DNA of 64,000 bases from Acanthacorydalis orientalis (GCA_034766995.1 CM068315.1:40087818-40151817), one strand, 5' to 3'; numbered from the stretch's first letter, positions 23,733 to 33,699 are shown. The notes: generated from the sequence alone by a model not told the origin. Made by a program: numbers and translations.

Positions 23733-23733
<1 letters not shown>
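23489..23733 (-). mobile_element. RTE-type LINE 3' end
   Basis: On the minus strand the fragment encodes the C-terminus of an RTE-class reverse transcriptase: KWAGHVARREDNRWT, then WEPRN, KRPRKRPMNRWDKDIK and KWKVMEEAFIQQWIDRG before a stop. The stop is followed by a short (GAT)n tail at 23489-23503. This GHVAR...RWxDDI...EEAFxxQW pattern and a short-repeat tail are typical of arthropod RTE elements. The copy is 5' truncated to about 245 bp and embedded between two (TA)n arrays. Confidence 0.85.

Positions 23734-23736
<3 letters not shown>

Positions 23737-23790
<54 letters not shown>
23737..23790. repeat. (TA)n microsatellite flanking an RTE fragment
   Basis: TA run of about 54 bp on the 5' side of the RTE fragment. 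Confidence 0.95.
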
Positions 23791-23791
<1 letters not shown>

Positions 23792-24079
23792 TGAATTATT
23801 TTTAAGAAAAATAAAGAAGCAAAAACTATAATTATGACAACGGCAGACGGTGGTATTGTTATGAAGGTGTGCTGCATGAATAAAAATACAACTAAAATTT
23901 CATGATTCCGCCTATGGTATTACAAGCAAAACCTTTTTTTCTCTTTCTTTTCACGTTTTTCTCGTTCCCTAACAACACACACTGGTCAATTTCCTACATA
24001 TATTTATATTTTTCACGCAAATTTATTATTATCAGCTAAGACGTTGAAGTATAAGCTTCGATTTAATGTACAATTTTTT

Positions 24080-24254
24080 TACCGAGCTTCGGGCCCCTCA
24101 AAACCTGGTACCATTGGCGGCCGCCAGGTCCGATAACCGCTTGGCCCGCCACTGTTGATGAATTTTGTATGATATTTTAAATTTGCTTCTAATTTTTGAG
24201 ATCTCCAACGGGGCCCCGGACGATCGCCCAGTCTGACCCTTCTTTAATCTGCCA

Positions 24255-24257
<3 letters not shown>
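24080..24257 (-). mobile_element. hAT-like GC-rich termini, fragmentary
   Basis: Read on the minus strand, one segment starts AGTGGCAGATTAAAGAAGGG at 24257 and a second starts CAGTGGCGGGCCAAGCGG near 24152. CAGTGGCGGAT-type starts followed by GGGGCCCC tracts are common among hAT elements. The two starts point the same way, so this looks like one element end nested in or next to another. No matching far ends were found. Confidence 0.4.

Positions 24258-24318
<61 letters not shown>
24258..24318. repeat. (TA)n microsatellite
   Basis: About 60 bp TA run abutting the GC-rich terminus. Confidence 0.95.
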
Positions 24319-24321
<3 letters not shown>

Positions 24322-24365
24322 TCAATAATTTTGTTCATGTACAGCATATTTTATTTACAATATGT

Positions 24366-24566
24366 TACAAGTATAAAAATTAATTCTGTGGCTAAAAATT
24401 AAATTAATCATAACTTTGTTTTAAATTCAAATATTTTCTCGTCATTTTAGGATTTTCGAGTGCCAACATTAACAGTTAAAAGTACCATATATCTTGGATA
24501 AGCAGTCTGCATTACGTCATAACATAGTAGTGAATACAATATCGTTCGAAAAGCAACATTTTAGGA
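24366..24566 (+). mobile_element. Mar-B 5' fragment
   Basis: Starts TATAAAAATTAATTCTGTGG, followed by TTAATCATAACTTTGTTTTA, and carries on to a worn start-codon region ending AAGCAACATTTTAGG. The rest of the element is missing. Confidence 0.75.
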
Positions 24567-24569
24567 TTT

Positions 24570-25415
24570 AACGTGACTGGAAATAACGAATAAAAAACAA
24601 AATGAAAGATAAAATTAATTAGAAATAAAAAAATGTTTGTCATAAGAACGAATGTAGGTTTTGGAAAATCATGACGCGTTATGTGACTAGATTGTGCTAT
24701 TTTATTGTATTTGCAAGTCATAAAATTGAAATTGTTACAAGTTCTGTTTCATAACAGATATGTGCAAGTGGAAGACTGTTTTTACCTTATAGTCATTTTC
24801 TATAATTCATCATAAAATATTGAATTTGATTAGCATCAAAATGTAGAAGCTCTTTTGAAGTGGTTTACATAAAAAAATCAAAAATTGTATTGTAACTGAA
24901 GAAAGTTAAAATTATGAAACTTCTTAAGAAAAAGGCATATGCACAAAATTTGAAGTTACTGAATTCGTATATGTAAGAAGATCGTTTTGAGAAGAATCTC
25001 CACATAAGAGTGTAATATCAAACAAATTAACAGACGATTGAATTTAGTCAGTAGCCAACATAATAGAAAGATAAAAGGGTATTGAATAATTTAATATCGA
25101 CTAAACCGACTTCTAATACATGACAAAACAAAAAAAAACTTCAATAAACACCATATCCATCTTAAAAGAGAAGTTTCGAGAACAATGCATTTCATTTTAT
25201 AAATTCTGAAGGCCCACTAACGAAACGAATTGAGTTTTGACAATTTTATTTTAAGACTAATAGATTATATGCCTGTTTGCATCTCTGTTGAATTGTTCTC
25301 TGTAGTTTAATCTGAGTATCATCTAGTTAATAGAGATGAATTCATTATTCATGAGCAGAAACTGATCGTAGTAGAATACAGTAACCTAGCAAAATTTAGT
25401 TGCAGAAGACAGTTG
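24570..25415. other. AT-rich DNA without recognisable feature
   Basis: No coding remnants or repeats of known type were recognised. Confidence 0.5.
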
Positions 25416-25419
25416 CTCT

Positions 25420-25823
25420 GTCTGTAGGGTAACTGACGAATTCTTTATCTCGAAAAAAAGAAGACTGCTTTTAATCTATGAAGCTGTAATCTATTTTCGA
25501 ATCTCTTCCTCTGTTTTAGAATTTTTGCATGTTTTATGTCACAACATCTTCCTTCAAACCTGAACAAATCATTTCTTCAGCTTGAGTAGTATTTTTTCAG
25601 CTGGAATGCGAAAAGTATGTAATGCCTAATATGCTGCTTTTCGGACGTCATCATGTTCACTACTGTTTTGTGAAGTTATTTCAACTGCTTGGCCAAGATA
25701 TATAGTGTTTTTAAATCTTAAGGTTGGTACTTCAAAAGCCTAAAACGACGAGAAAATCTTTTAATTTAAAACGGAGTTATGATTGATTCAATTTAGTCAC
25801 CAAATTAATTTTCACACCTAATA
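25420..25823 (-). mobile_element. mariner deletion derivative Mar-B, left end worn
   Basis: The right end, CACCTAATAT at 25814-25823, is the Mar-B 5' terminus on the minus strand. Inside are the same N-terminal and C-terminal transposase segments as in the copy at 10428, with more stops. The left terminus is not clear. Confidence 0.7.
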
Positions 25824-25825
25824 TA

Positions 25826-25908
25826 TTAGGTTGATAGGAAAATAATTGCGGTTTTTGTTATGAATTTAAAGGTTATAAACCGCCATAATTATTTCTACCA
25901 ACCTATTA
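25826..25908. mobile_element. 83-bp Mar-A miniature element
   Basis: The left end TTAGGTTGATAGGAAAATAA, then TTGCGGTTTTTG, is joined almost directly to the right end, which read inward is TAGGTTGGTAGAAATAATTA, then TGGCGGTTTATAACC. Essentially only the two terminal regions remain, giving a near-palindrome. It lies 2 bp from the end of the Mar-B copy. Confidence 0.8.
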
Positions 25909-25909
25909 T

Positions 25910-26220
25910 TCTAAGTATTTTTTATTCTTTTTTGAATACTGTAAATAGGATATATTTAGTAGTTTAATTCTTAGTAAATATATTATTAATAATTAAAGTA
26001 TATATTTGATAGTTTAATTATTAATTTAATAGTTGCGCACTTGTACTGTATACCCTCTAGTTATATTATATTTAAAATATTTATTGACAGTTTTTTTCTA
26101 TTTATTAGACAGTAACAGAATTGAGAGTTCTTGATTTTTTTATAATTTCTTATTAAAATAATTCAAAAAATCTCAAAACGAATATGAATTTTCTCATAAG
26201 GAAACTCAGATATTTCTCTT
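25910..26220. other. AT-rich DNA without recognisable feature
   Basis: Nothing recognised. Confidence 0.5.
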
Positions 26221-26224
26221 CTTT

Positions 26225-26340
26225 GCTACTCTAAAGATAATAGTATCGATATTGAAATGCTCATATGCAATAATCAAAAATGTACAATTATGATTTATTG
26301 AACATTTTTGATAAAAGAGATTCTTTTCTTGTTCACAGTC
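26225..26340. mobile_element. IR-A half copy
   Basis: Contains TTGAAATGCTCATATGCAA, TAATCAAAAATGTACAATTA and TTATTGAACATTTTTGAT, the right-hand half of the family. The outer arm is worn. Confidence 0.5.
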
Positions 26341-26859
26341 ACCACCATTGGTACATCCTTCATTTTATGCATAGAAAAAATTCAGTATTATCGAAATAAA
26401 TTTTCTAAATCTTAAAAAAATAGTTTTTTTTCTACGATGATTTTATTCTGAACAAAAAATGTAGTGAAAATACATAAACAATGATTTACGTGTATCTCTG
26501 TTACTGTGCAGACGTTCGCGCGGTTTAGTGATGATACATACCTAATAAAGATAACAAAAATATATGAAAATTTATCACCTACACCTGTATAGATTATATA
26601 CGAGAGACATGCGATTAAATGATAAGTACGCAGGTGTAAAGTAAATAGAAAAAGTAGATAATGATGTTGAAATTCAAAACTGAACATTTTTACATCTGTT
26701 TGTAAATATGGAATACTTTTTTTAATATTAATGTCATGGATGTGGTAAAAAAAAACAGTCTGAAACAGAAATGATTCGAATTCTGGAATAATACACAATG
26801 GAATTTGAAACTTTTTTTAATTACTTTTTTTCATTAAATTTATAGCGTGATTATTTTTT

Positions 26860-27010
26860 TAAAAATTTTTTTCTGAACCTTGAAACTGAAGATAATGGTA
26901 TCACCATCAATTATATTATAATTATTTATTGAACATTTTTGATCAGGAAAGTGTTTTATGATTTGTGGGAGAAGGGATAAAAAATACATTTGGGAAAGGA
27001 ATTAATTAAT
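26860..27010. mobile_element. IR-A half copy
   Basis: Contains TTTATTGAACATTTTTGATC, then a form of AGGAAAGTGTTTTATG and ATTTGTGGGAGAAGGG, the right arm of the family. It is the second half copy within 700 bp. Confidence 0.55.
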
Positions 27011-27381
27011 TAACAAGAATTATTTTTCACTCTAACAGATATAAAGAAAATCATAAAGAAATCCATTATTTTAGTAGTCATTATTTTTTTAATTTTAAGG
27101 ATATTGTACATTTTATTCTAAAATATTTTGTCCGTTATTGTAGTGGTGTGTATGAAACTGCTGTGTGTTTTGAGTTACAAAAATTATTTTACAATGATTA
27201 AAAAATATAAATTTAAATCTTTAATTTTCTTAATGATTTAAAAAATTCCATAAATTTCAAATAAATTTGGTTCTGTATTATATATTCATTAATAATGAAC
27301 AAAATGTATACAGTAACTTAGTTTAAATATAAAAAAAACCCTTTGTCTATCTTAATTTTAGAGATATATAAGACTAATTAA

Positions 27382-27982
27382 CCCATTGACATATGAATTA
27401 ATTGAAATTCGATATGGCCCAAAAATACAATTTATTTTTCAGCCTAAAATTTGTGTACGTTGAACAAAGAAAAGAGAAGAATATTTAATACATCAATAAA
27501 TATTATAATTCAATACAAACAACCACAATTAATAAGGAATAATTAAATAACTTTAAATAATAATTCGATAGTCTTTTAGAGTATGAAACTTTTCGAAACA
27601 TTCTGGTAAATGTAGAGGTATTTGACATTTTTTACACTGCCAAGACGTCTTGCTTCTTATATTATTTTTTGAGCTCACGTGACATCTCTGTAGGACGTTG
27701 ATTTTTATCAGTGGAAGGTCTATGTTCAGAAATATGTGGCCTCACTCGAATAGCCCATTTGGCTATCACTCTCATTTTCGTACAAATTCAAAACACACAT
27801 TTTGCAAGGTTCGTTTCTATGATTCACACTTTAACACTGAATATATATAATTATTTCTTTCTAATGTTTACTTTTTAGCCATACTAAAGTGAATTAAATC
27901 TGCGTGCGTCTCAGAAACGTCAATGTTTACAATGGCATAAGAAACACATGACGTATCAGAGACGTCTTTGCATGTCAAGGGG
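27382..27982 (-). mobile_element. piggyBac element, internally deleted
   Basis: A 601-bp element between TTAA at 27378-27381 and TTAA at 27983-27986, the standard piggyBac target. The left end is CCCATTGACATATGAA; the right end read inward is CCCCTTGACATGCAA. The interior keeps the C-terminal part of a piggyBac transposase on the minus strand. Confidence 0.8.
27553..27790 (-). pseudogene. piggyBac transposase C-terminal fragment
   Basis: The minus strand reads KTSWQCKKCQIPLHLPECF, then EKFHTLKDYRIII and a stop at 27553-27555. The WxCxxCxxPLxxxxCFxxFH pattern is the cysteine-rich zinc-binding tail of piggyBac transposases, which helps bind element ends. Upstream, in another frame, RPHISEHRPSTDKNQRP resembles the segment just before that tail. 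The catalytic domain is deleted. The tail itself is unbroken. Confidence 0.75.
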
Positions 27983-27989
27983 TTAATAA

Positions 27990-28198
27990 AAATATTGTAC
28001 AACTAAGAAAAGTGTTTTGGAACATTTTATTAATTTCTAACGTAATATATTAAATCTTTATGTTTTTTTTAGGTTAATATAAAAACAATAATAGAACTAC
28101 TTTCATTTTAGATCAGCTTTTATTCTTTGCGATGAATCAAAATGGACTGCAAAAGAATAAAGTTATTCAATAGATCTAAAAATGTGTATAAGAATGTG
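27990..28198. other. AT-rich DNA without recognisable feature
   Basis: Nothing recognised. Confidence 0.4.
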
Positions 28199-28279
28199 TA
28201 CATGGGCATACACTAATAAAAAGTATACTCAAACAATTTCTTAAAATAATGGATTTATTTTCGGTTTTTCTTTGTATTT

Positions 28280-29154
28280 AATAAAATTTAAATATAAATA
28301 ATTTAAGTAATCTGCCACCTGCGACTTGAAACAATCAGTAATGCCTGTCTTCCGTTCTTTGTCATTTCCAAATCGTTCAAATGCGAGCCATCGCCTGGGT
28401 TTCTCGGAGGACGTCTTCATAATTCTTCAATTGCAACTTGACTTTCGCAAAGGAGACTGGACTTGTTAGTATGATTTAGTGTTTCCAATCTTGTTGTTTT
28501 AACATGCTGTGTCGTCATACATGTGAAACCCTCAGTTTTATTTAAACGTGTTCTTCACGAAAAACCCCTGTGAATCCTCATATCAGATCACAGTATTTTA
28601 AATGTTTTATTGTCCTGAAGAGTTTCATTTCTTTTTATTATTTTTATAAAAAATTTCCAATCAAAATTAGGTATTTTACCAGTCCAGTTACTTTATATGT
28701 GTTGTTTTTATCTCTCACTGAGATAAATATTATTTTAATAGAATTCTATTAAAAGTTTGGGACTCGTGCTTTAGTGTTCGAATTAACGGGAGATTCGAAC
28801 AAGTGCGTAAACGGGATGTGGTTTAAATTATATTTATGTTCGGGCGTTAATGACCTTAACTGTCGAAGCGCCCTAAGACCCCATTAACCAATTAACCTTC
28901 AAATGCGAGCCATTTCTTTAGGTTCAAGAACTGGTGATAATCGCTTGGTGCGAGATCGGAATTGTAGAGTGAGTGGTCAAAAATTTCCCATTCAAAGTCT
29001 TGCAACATTTGAACGCTTCGAGCTGCGCGATATGAGGTCGCGCATTATCATGCAAAAGAAAAATCTCACTAGACAGCATCCCACATCTTCTGTTTTGAAG
29101 GGCACGTCTCAGTTTCCTCATTGTTTCACAACACGCATTGGCTTTCATTTTCAT
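28280..29154 (-). pseudogene. mariner transposase pseudogene (Mar-E), catalytic and C-terminal part
   Basis: The minus strand carries CCETMRKLRRALQNRR and the second catalytic aspartate in IFLLHDNARPH. A frame change then gives WEIFDHSLYNSDLAPSDYHQ, which contains the third aspartate (SDLAPSDYHxF). FLNLKKWLAF runs up to 28914. Beyond the 506-bp insertion the same protein continues as ERFGNDKERKTGITDCFK, then SQVADY, left of 28391. The first catalytic aspartate region is missing. Confidence 0.75.
28392..28897 (+). mobile_element. Retroposon (SINE or truncated LINE) with 16-bp target duplication
   Basis: A 506-bp insertion flanked by perfect 16-bp copies of TTCAAATGCGAGCCAT (28376-28391 and 28898-28913). 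The right end carries a short repeated tail, ATTAACCAATTAACC, preceded by GACCTTAACTGTCGAAGCGC. This resembles the 3' ends of arthropod non-LTR elements with short-repeat tails. Target duplication length and tail fit target-primed reverse transcription. No coding domain was recognised. Confidence 0.8.
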
Positions 29155-29264
29155 TCCACGTGTTAGTTTTTTCCACCAGATAGTCTGTCATCGCATCAGT
29201 GACGCACTCAGGATTTATTCTTGGTGAGGTGGGAGTTCGAGTTGAACGGATAATCATTTTTTTT

Positions 29265-29460
29265 ATGTGAATTCAATAAAATTCATTAGGTGATTATAAA
29301 AATTCATTTAAAGAATAAAATCCAATTTTATTTTTTTTACAAAGATTTCGAATTACTCAATCGCTGTTACATTAATCTTCCTGTGTGTATGAAAGGGATA
29401 GTCGTTTTTCCTTTGGTGGGTGCCAGGTCCTCCTGGCCCCTTTCCCTGTGTCCGCCACTG
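29265..29460 (-). mobile_element. Dispersed repeat with CAGTGGCGG terminus
   Basis: Read on the minus strand it starts CAGTGGCGGACACAGGGAAA and continues with GATTAATGTAACAGCGATTG and TGGATTTTATTCTTTAAAT to a GTGAATTCAATAAAATTC-type segment. The same order occurs at 40576-40812. The terminus is hAT-like. It interrupts the Mar-E mariner. Confidence 0.65.
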
Positions 29461-29464
29461 CACA

Positions 29465-29635
29465 CTATGTCGACCACTAGTTCGTCACGAATATTCGTTC
29501 ACCTTTCTTTACATAAACGATACCATTTTCCAATCTTACTGTCATTCATAACACTAGGCTTATACACTTCAGAAAGTTTCCTATGAATTTAAGCAGCACT
29601 ATTGTTTGTTTGGTAACTAAAACCAGATCACAACT
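29465..29635 (-). pseudogene. mariner transposase N-terminal fragment (Mar-E)
   Basis: Minus-strand pieces SSKVRVVIWFLVTK and, downstream in other frames, an EIHxKLxEVY-like and a VNDxKIRKWYR-like segment correspond to the conserved N-terminal helix-turn-helix of this mariner group. Frames are broken. Confidence 0.55.
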
Positions 29636-30029
29636 CGAACCTTGCTGCTGGCGGGATTATTTATTGTTGCACTCATTACAAATCACACTTGCCATCAAAC
29701 AAGAATCCGAAGGTGGCCAAATGGCGAATGACTAGCCCATGAATCACGTAAAGCCATTACGCATGCGCAGTCTCATTGTTCGTTTTTAATCGACGGTAAT
29801 TAAAAAATGGAACTTACTTTAAAACTACGCCCCGTACATTAGTTTAGAAAACATTTATAAAATCGTATAAAATCTGATTTGAATTTTGTTCCAAGCAACA
29901 ATTAAAATTAAATACGCCAAATTTATATTTTGTAATATTATTAAAACTTTTCGATCATATATATTATTCATAAAACTTTAAATACTTAATAAAACAACTA
30001 TTTTGATCGAAACATGAAAATAGTAACGT

Positions 30030-30480
30030 GTTTTGTCACACAAACATTCTCATTAGACACAATTCGCACAGTGTAGAGCTGCGTTGAATAATAAACAGAC
30101 GCACAGTGTTATCTGTGTCACATATTTATTTATATACACATGTCTAGTTTCAATTTTCGGTTACATTCTCTCACAGACATCCGTTTTACGGTTAAACGGA
30201 TAACCGCGTGCAACGAATGAAAAGCTTTCGACGATCAAACAAAAAAAAAGAAGTGCTGATAATGTAATCAAACGACTGTTTGTCAGTTCCTCCTGTCTTA
30301 TTCACAGAAACACGGACGTCAAAGCGATTTTATTCCGTTTACAAATTCGTGTAAAAAAAATCTGAAAGGGAATTAAATTCAGCTCATGATTTCGATAGAA
30401 CAGTACTGCGTGTCACACCCAACGGCACAACGTGAATATACCACGGCCTCAAGACTGTTTCGTGGTTGAAAGACGAGAAC
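30030..30480. promoter_or_regulatory. CpG-enriched non-repetitive stretch
   Basis: Several CG dinucleotides per 50 bp, no transposon ends and no recognisable coding domain. Candidate host regulatory or untranslated sequence; inference from composition only. Confidence 0.25.
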
Positions 30481-30559
30481 TGAAGCGTTCCATTCCATTA
30501 ATACGTAGTTTTTTATTTGTGTTGTCAGTGTTAAGACTTAAATGTCCGGGAATGAAAAT

Positions 30560-31285
30560 TACACGTGCATGATTTTTATTTATTTCAGAATGAAATTAAT
30601 ATAATCGCTACTATTCTTTTATCTTTTGATGGTTAGTACAAGTTCTATAGTAACTTTGCTATATTTAAAACAATGAAAATAAAGATTAGATTTAGATTTA
30701 TGTCTAATATATTATTTTATCTTTATCAAATTAATATAAAAATGTATAACTATATCTTTTTATGTTTTGATTATGCACTTATAATGCGCTCAGAGTTGAA
30801 ACCTATTATTATTTTAATCAGAAAGATACAAGTTTTGTGATATTAATCGTGTGTACCATAATCTCGAGGTTTAATTAATTTCAGTTCATTTAACAATTCA
30901 ATCTAATAGTCAATTCTTTTTTTATTGTGTTCTTGTAAATTTCTTTCTTGTTAATTTCTATTCTTGTTAATTTGTAGTATCATCCGAAAAAGCAAAGATA
31001 TCCTTTTTACAGACATCTTTAAATATTTGTAATTCGGTTTTATTATAAATGATGTATTCGCTGAAATTATTTTTTATTTTTCGAAAACATTCGGTCAGGT
31101 TGAGTTTGGTTTTGTTAGGTTAGGTAAGGTCTGTAAAATATAGTAGTCTGTAAAATGTATTCTGAAAAATATTCGAATATCATTTTTTGAAAAACGGTTT
31201 TTGAGGTTAGGTCAGATTAGATTATATTAGTTTCGAAGAATATTGTGAAGGAATTATACTGTTAAATAATTGCGTTTTCGATTGA
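30560..31285. other. AT-rich DNA without recognisable feature
   Basis: Includes a short GGTTAGGTTAGGT-like patch near 31080-31130 but no extended telomere-type array. Confidence 0.5.
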
Positions 31286-31289
31286 TTAT

Positions 31290-31885
31290 GTTCTGATAAA
31301 TTGTTTTTTTGATACATTTTTGATTGAATAAATGTCTTTTGAAGATATCTTTCAAAAAACTGTTATTTGAAGTTTGATTATTCGAAAAATCATCTTTCAA
31401 AGACTGTTTTTCTCAAATTTATTTTTAAGAATTGTTTTTTTTTAAAAAAAATGTTCTATAAAAAGTATCTTTAGAGGAATTGTTTTTAGAAAAAATATCT
31501 TTCGAAGAATCTTTGTTCAAAGAACAATTATTCAAAGAATTAGTTTTGGATAATTATTGTTCGAAGAAATGTCCTTAAAAGAACTATTATTCAAAGGACA
31601 AGTTTTAGATAGTTATCGTTGGAAGAATTGTCTTTTTAAGAAGCATCTTTAGAAGAATTTTCCTTCAACGAAGAACTGACTTTCAATGAGTTGTTTTTTT
31701 TAAAACTGTCTTTCTGAAAAGTGTCTTTTAAAGAAGTGTCTTGTGAAGAAACGTCATTAGAAAAATTTTTTTCTAAACAAGTTTCTTCAGAAGAACAATC
31801 TTTCGAAGAATTGTCTTTTGAGAATTGTTTTACGAAGAATTGTCTTTCGAGAATTTTTTTTTAAAGAAGTATCGTTTCCACATTT
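31290..31885. repeat. Degenerate minisatellite, unit about 16 bp
   Basis: About 600 bp made of many diverged copies of TCTTTCGAAGAATTGT, best preserved at 31795-31860. Unit length varies from about 14 to 20 bp and many copies contain the palindrome TTCGAA or its variants. Confidence 0.8.
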
Positions 31886-31889
31886 ATTT

Positions 31890-32520
31890 TTCAAAAATTT
31901 GCTTGTAATAAAAAGTTTTTACTCTTTCAGTTTTAAGTTTGAAATTCTATTTTGGACTGAAATGAAATTTACTGACAATTTTTCGAATTAACAGTAAATA
32001 CGTTTACCATATATTTTCCCTAATTTCATTCGAGTTCTCTCTCTTCAGAAGTTTTAATATTAATATGTGTCTTTATAAATGCAGCTTATAAATTTTGTCT
32101 GATTTATATTTATTTCCTAATATTTATAACAAAAAATTTTAAATAATACTCTCAGTAATTTATTATGTGACGACTAAAATCAGAATCAACACATAAACAT
32201 CTGAATCGACGATAAAATAACATTAATCCATGTACACAGGATTTTTGTATATGAATTTATTCATTAGTTTAAAATCAGTTTCAGGTAAGCGTTTTGACTC
32301 CATAAAATAACGGTACACAGCTGGCACAAATCGTTAATTTATTCATATAGATTCTGTATGAATTGAGATATTGACAATAATATGGTTTTTATTTTGGACC
32401 TAAATTTTGTACTGCTTGAAAGACTTGTGTAAAACCGCTTTAAGTTTTTAAATGAACTTGAACACTGTAAAATACGTTTGATAAATCTCAATTTTAATAT
32501 ATTTTTAGAAAGCTGTCATT
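31890..32520. other. AT-rich DNA without recognisable feature
   Basis: Nothing recognised. Confidence 0.5.
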
Positions 32521-32522
32521 AT

Positions 32523-33086
32523 ATTGGTTGGTAGAAAAATAATTGGGGTTTATGACCTTCAAGTCATATACATTTTTTAATTTAAGTGGTTTTAAGTCCA
32601 GGTCAGGACTGTTGGATGACTAATGGGTAATTTTTGTGCAAGCCTTAAAAATGTTATGCGTCGTTCTGATTCAACTAATGCCTTCAGATGGTCGTTATGA
32701 ACTGAAAAGGGACGCCCGCGACCTTCTTCATCTTCAAGGCTTGCGTCCCCAGCATTAAATTTGTAGAAACACCATTGCACCGTACTTCCTTAACAGTACC
32801 CAAACCAAAAACAGTTAGTTTACGAACAGTTTCTGCTGCTTTATCACTGGTTTTGAACTCATACAAAAAATTATCCTTATATGTTTCTTTTCCGTCTTTA
32901 ATTCCATATCCAAATTTGAAACAAAATTAATAATAAAACCAAGGTCGATGTCACTAAAATACAGACTGAAAAATGCACATTAAAATGATATTAACATGAT
33001 TACGATGAAATGACACCTCCATTGAAAAAAATTAAGGTTATAATTCAGAAAACAAAACCCGCAAATATTTTCCTATCAATCTAATA
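32523..33086 (-). mobile_element. mariner deletion derivative Mar-A
   Basis: The left end is ATTGGTTGGTAGAAAAATAA, then TTGGGGTTTATGACC; the right end read inward is TTAGATTGATAGGAAAATAT, then TTGCGGGTTTTG. About 564 bp. Minus-strand transposase pieces cover only the N-terminal helix-turn-helix region and stop at the same TVL(D) deletion joint as the other short Mar-A copies. Confidence 0.85.
32592..32866 (-). pseudogene. Mar-A transposase N-terminal fragment
   Basis: The minus strand reads MYEFKTSDKAAETVRKL in one frame, then MQWCFYKFNAGDASLEDEE, GRGRPFSVHNDHLKALVESE and LPISHPTVL in another. This is the paired helix-turn-helix region of Hsmar1/cecropia-like mariner transposases (CxGDESLEDEExxGRP, then DQLKxLVExxPRTTxRELA). 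A one-base frameshift separates the halves. No catalytic domain. Confidence 0.8.
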
Positions 33087-33312
33087 TTTTGAAAATTCTA
33101 ATTTTCAATTATATTCATTAGACATTCGTATAAATTTCACTATTATAAAACTTATTTAATTAGTTTTCAACAGAAATATTTCTGTATAAAATCAATGTTT
33201 TTGGATTGATTATTTGAATAAATGTGTATATTAATGAAGACACAAAATAAAAATGTACTTTTACATATTAAAAATGCAAGAAAAGTTTTACAGAATAGTT
33301 CATTACTCTAGA

Positions 33313-33393
33313 ATCTTTCGAGATATCAAATGAAAAAAATTGAAGTTAGAATTCAGAAAACAAAAACTGCAATTATTTTCCTATCAAGCTAAT
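33313..33393 (-). mobile_element. Mar-A 5' end fragment
   Basis: Contains AGAATTCAGAAAACAAAAAC followed by TGCAATTATTTTCCTATCAA, the Mar-A 5' terminus on the minus strand. Only about 80 bp remain. Confidence 0.7.
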
Positions 33394-33439
33394 AATTATC
33401 ATACTTTTTTACGTTTTAATGTAATATTTTTATGTATGG

Positions 33440-33697
33440 TTTTATTGAAATGTATTGTGAGAGATCCTCCATCATGCCCCATATTCCCCAGACATATCTC
33501 CATCAGATTATCATCTATTTTTATCTTTGGGAAATCGTATGCGTGGTAAACAGTTTAATAATGAAGACGAATTAAAAATGGAAATGTCTACATTTTTTAA
33601 AAATAAAAATTATCACTTTTATAAAAATCGAATTTATAAATTATTTTCTCGCTGGGAAAGGGGTGTTCAATGCGAAGGTGAATATTTTGACGAATAA
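33440..33697 (+). pseudogene. mariner transposase C-terminal fragment (Mar-G)
   Basis: From 33473 the plus strand reads HAPYSPDISPSDYHLFLSLG, then NRMRGKQFNNEDELKMEM and RWERGVQCEGEYFDE, with a stop at 33695-33697 and no break in 74 codons. SPDxxPSDYHLF carries the third catalytic aspartate and RWxxxVxxxGEYF is the mariner C-terminus. This is the best preserved third-aspartate region in the window. Upstream parts of the gene are missing; a Mar-A end lies just before it. Confidence 0.8.
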
Positions 33698-33699
33698 AG

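Larger units (their letters stand above)
28199..29837 (-). mobile_element. mariner element Mar-E, split by two later insertions
   Basis: The right end read inward is TACGGGGCGTAGTTTTAAAG, then TAAGTTCC. The left end is TACATGGGCATACACTAAT, then AAAAAGTATAC, a worn inverted match. Between them, minus-strand transposase pieces appear in correct order: N-terminus near 29500-29630, the catalytic region 28914-29154, and the C-terminus 28280-28391. They are interrupted by a retroposon at 28392-28897 and by a GC-rich-ended repeat at 29265-29460. Confidence 0.7.

Noticed and set aside
26412..26798. 128-codon minus-strand open frame
   Set aside because: Composition is what AT-rich DNA gives by chance (Phe, Ile, Tyr, Leu) and no domain is visible.
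31080..31215. GGTTAGGTTAGGT-like patch resembling the insect telomere repeat TTAGG
   Set aside because: Only about two units in a row; no array.
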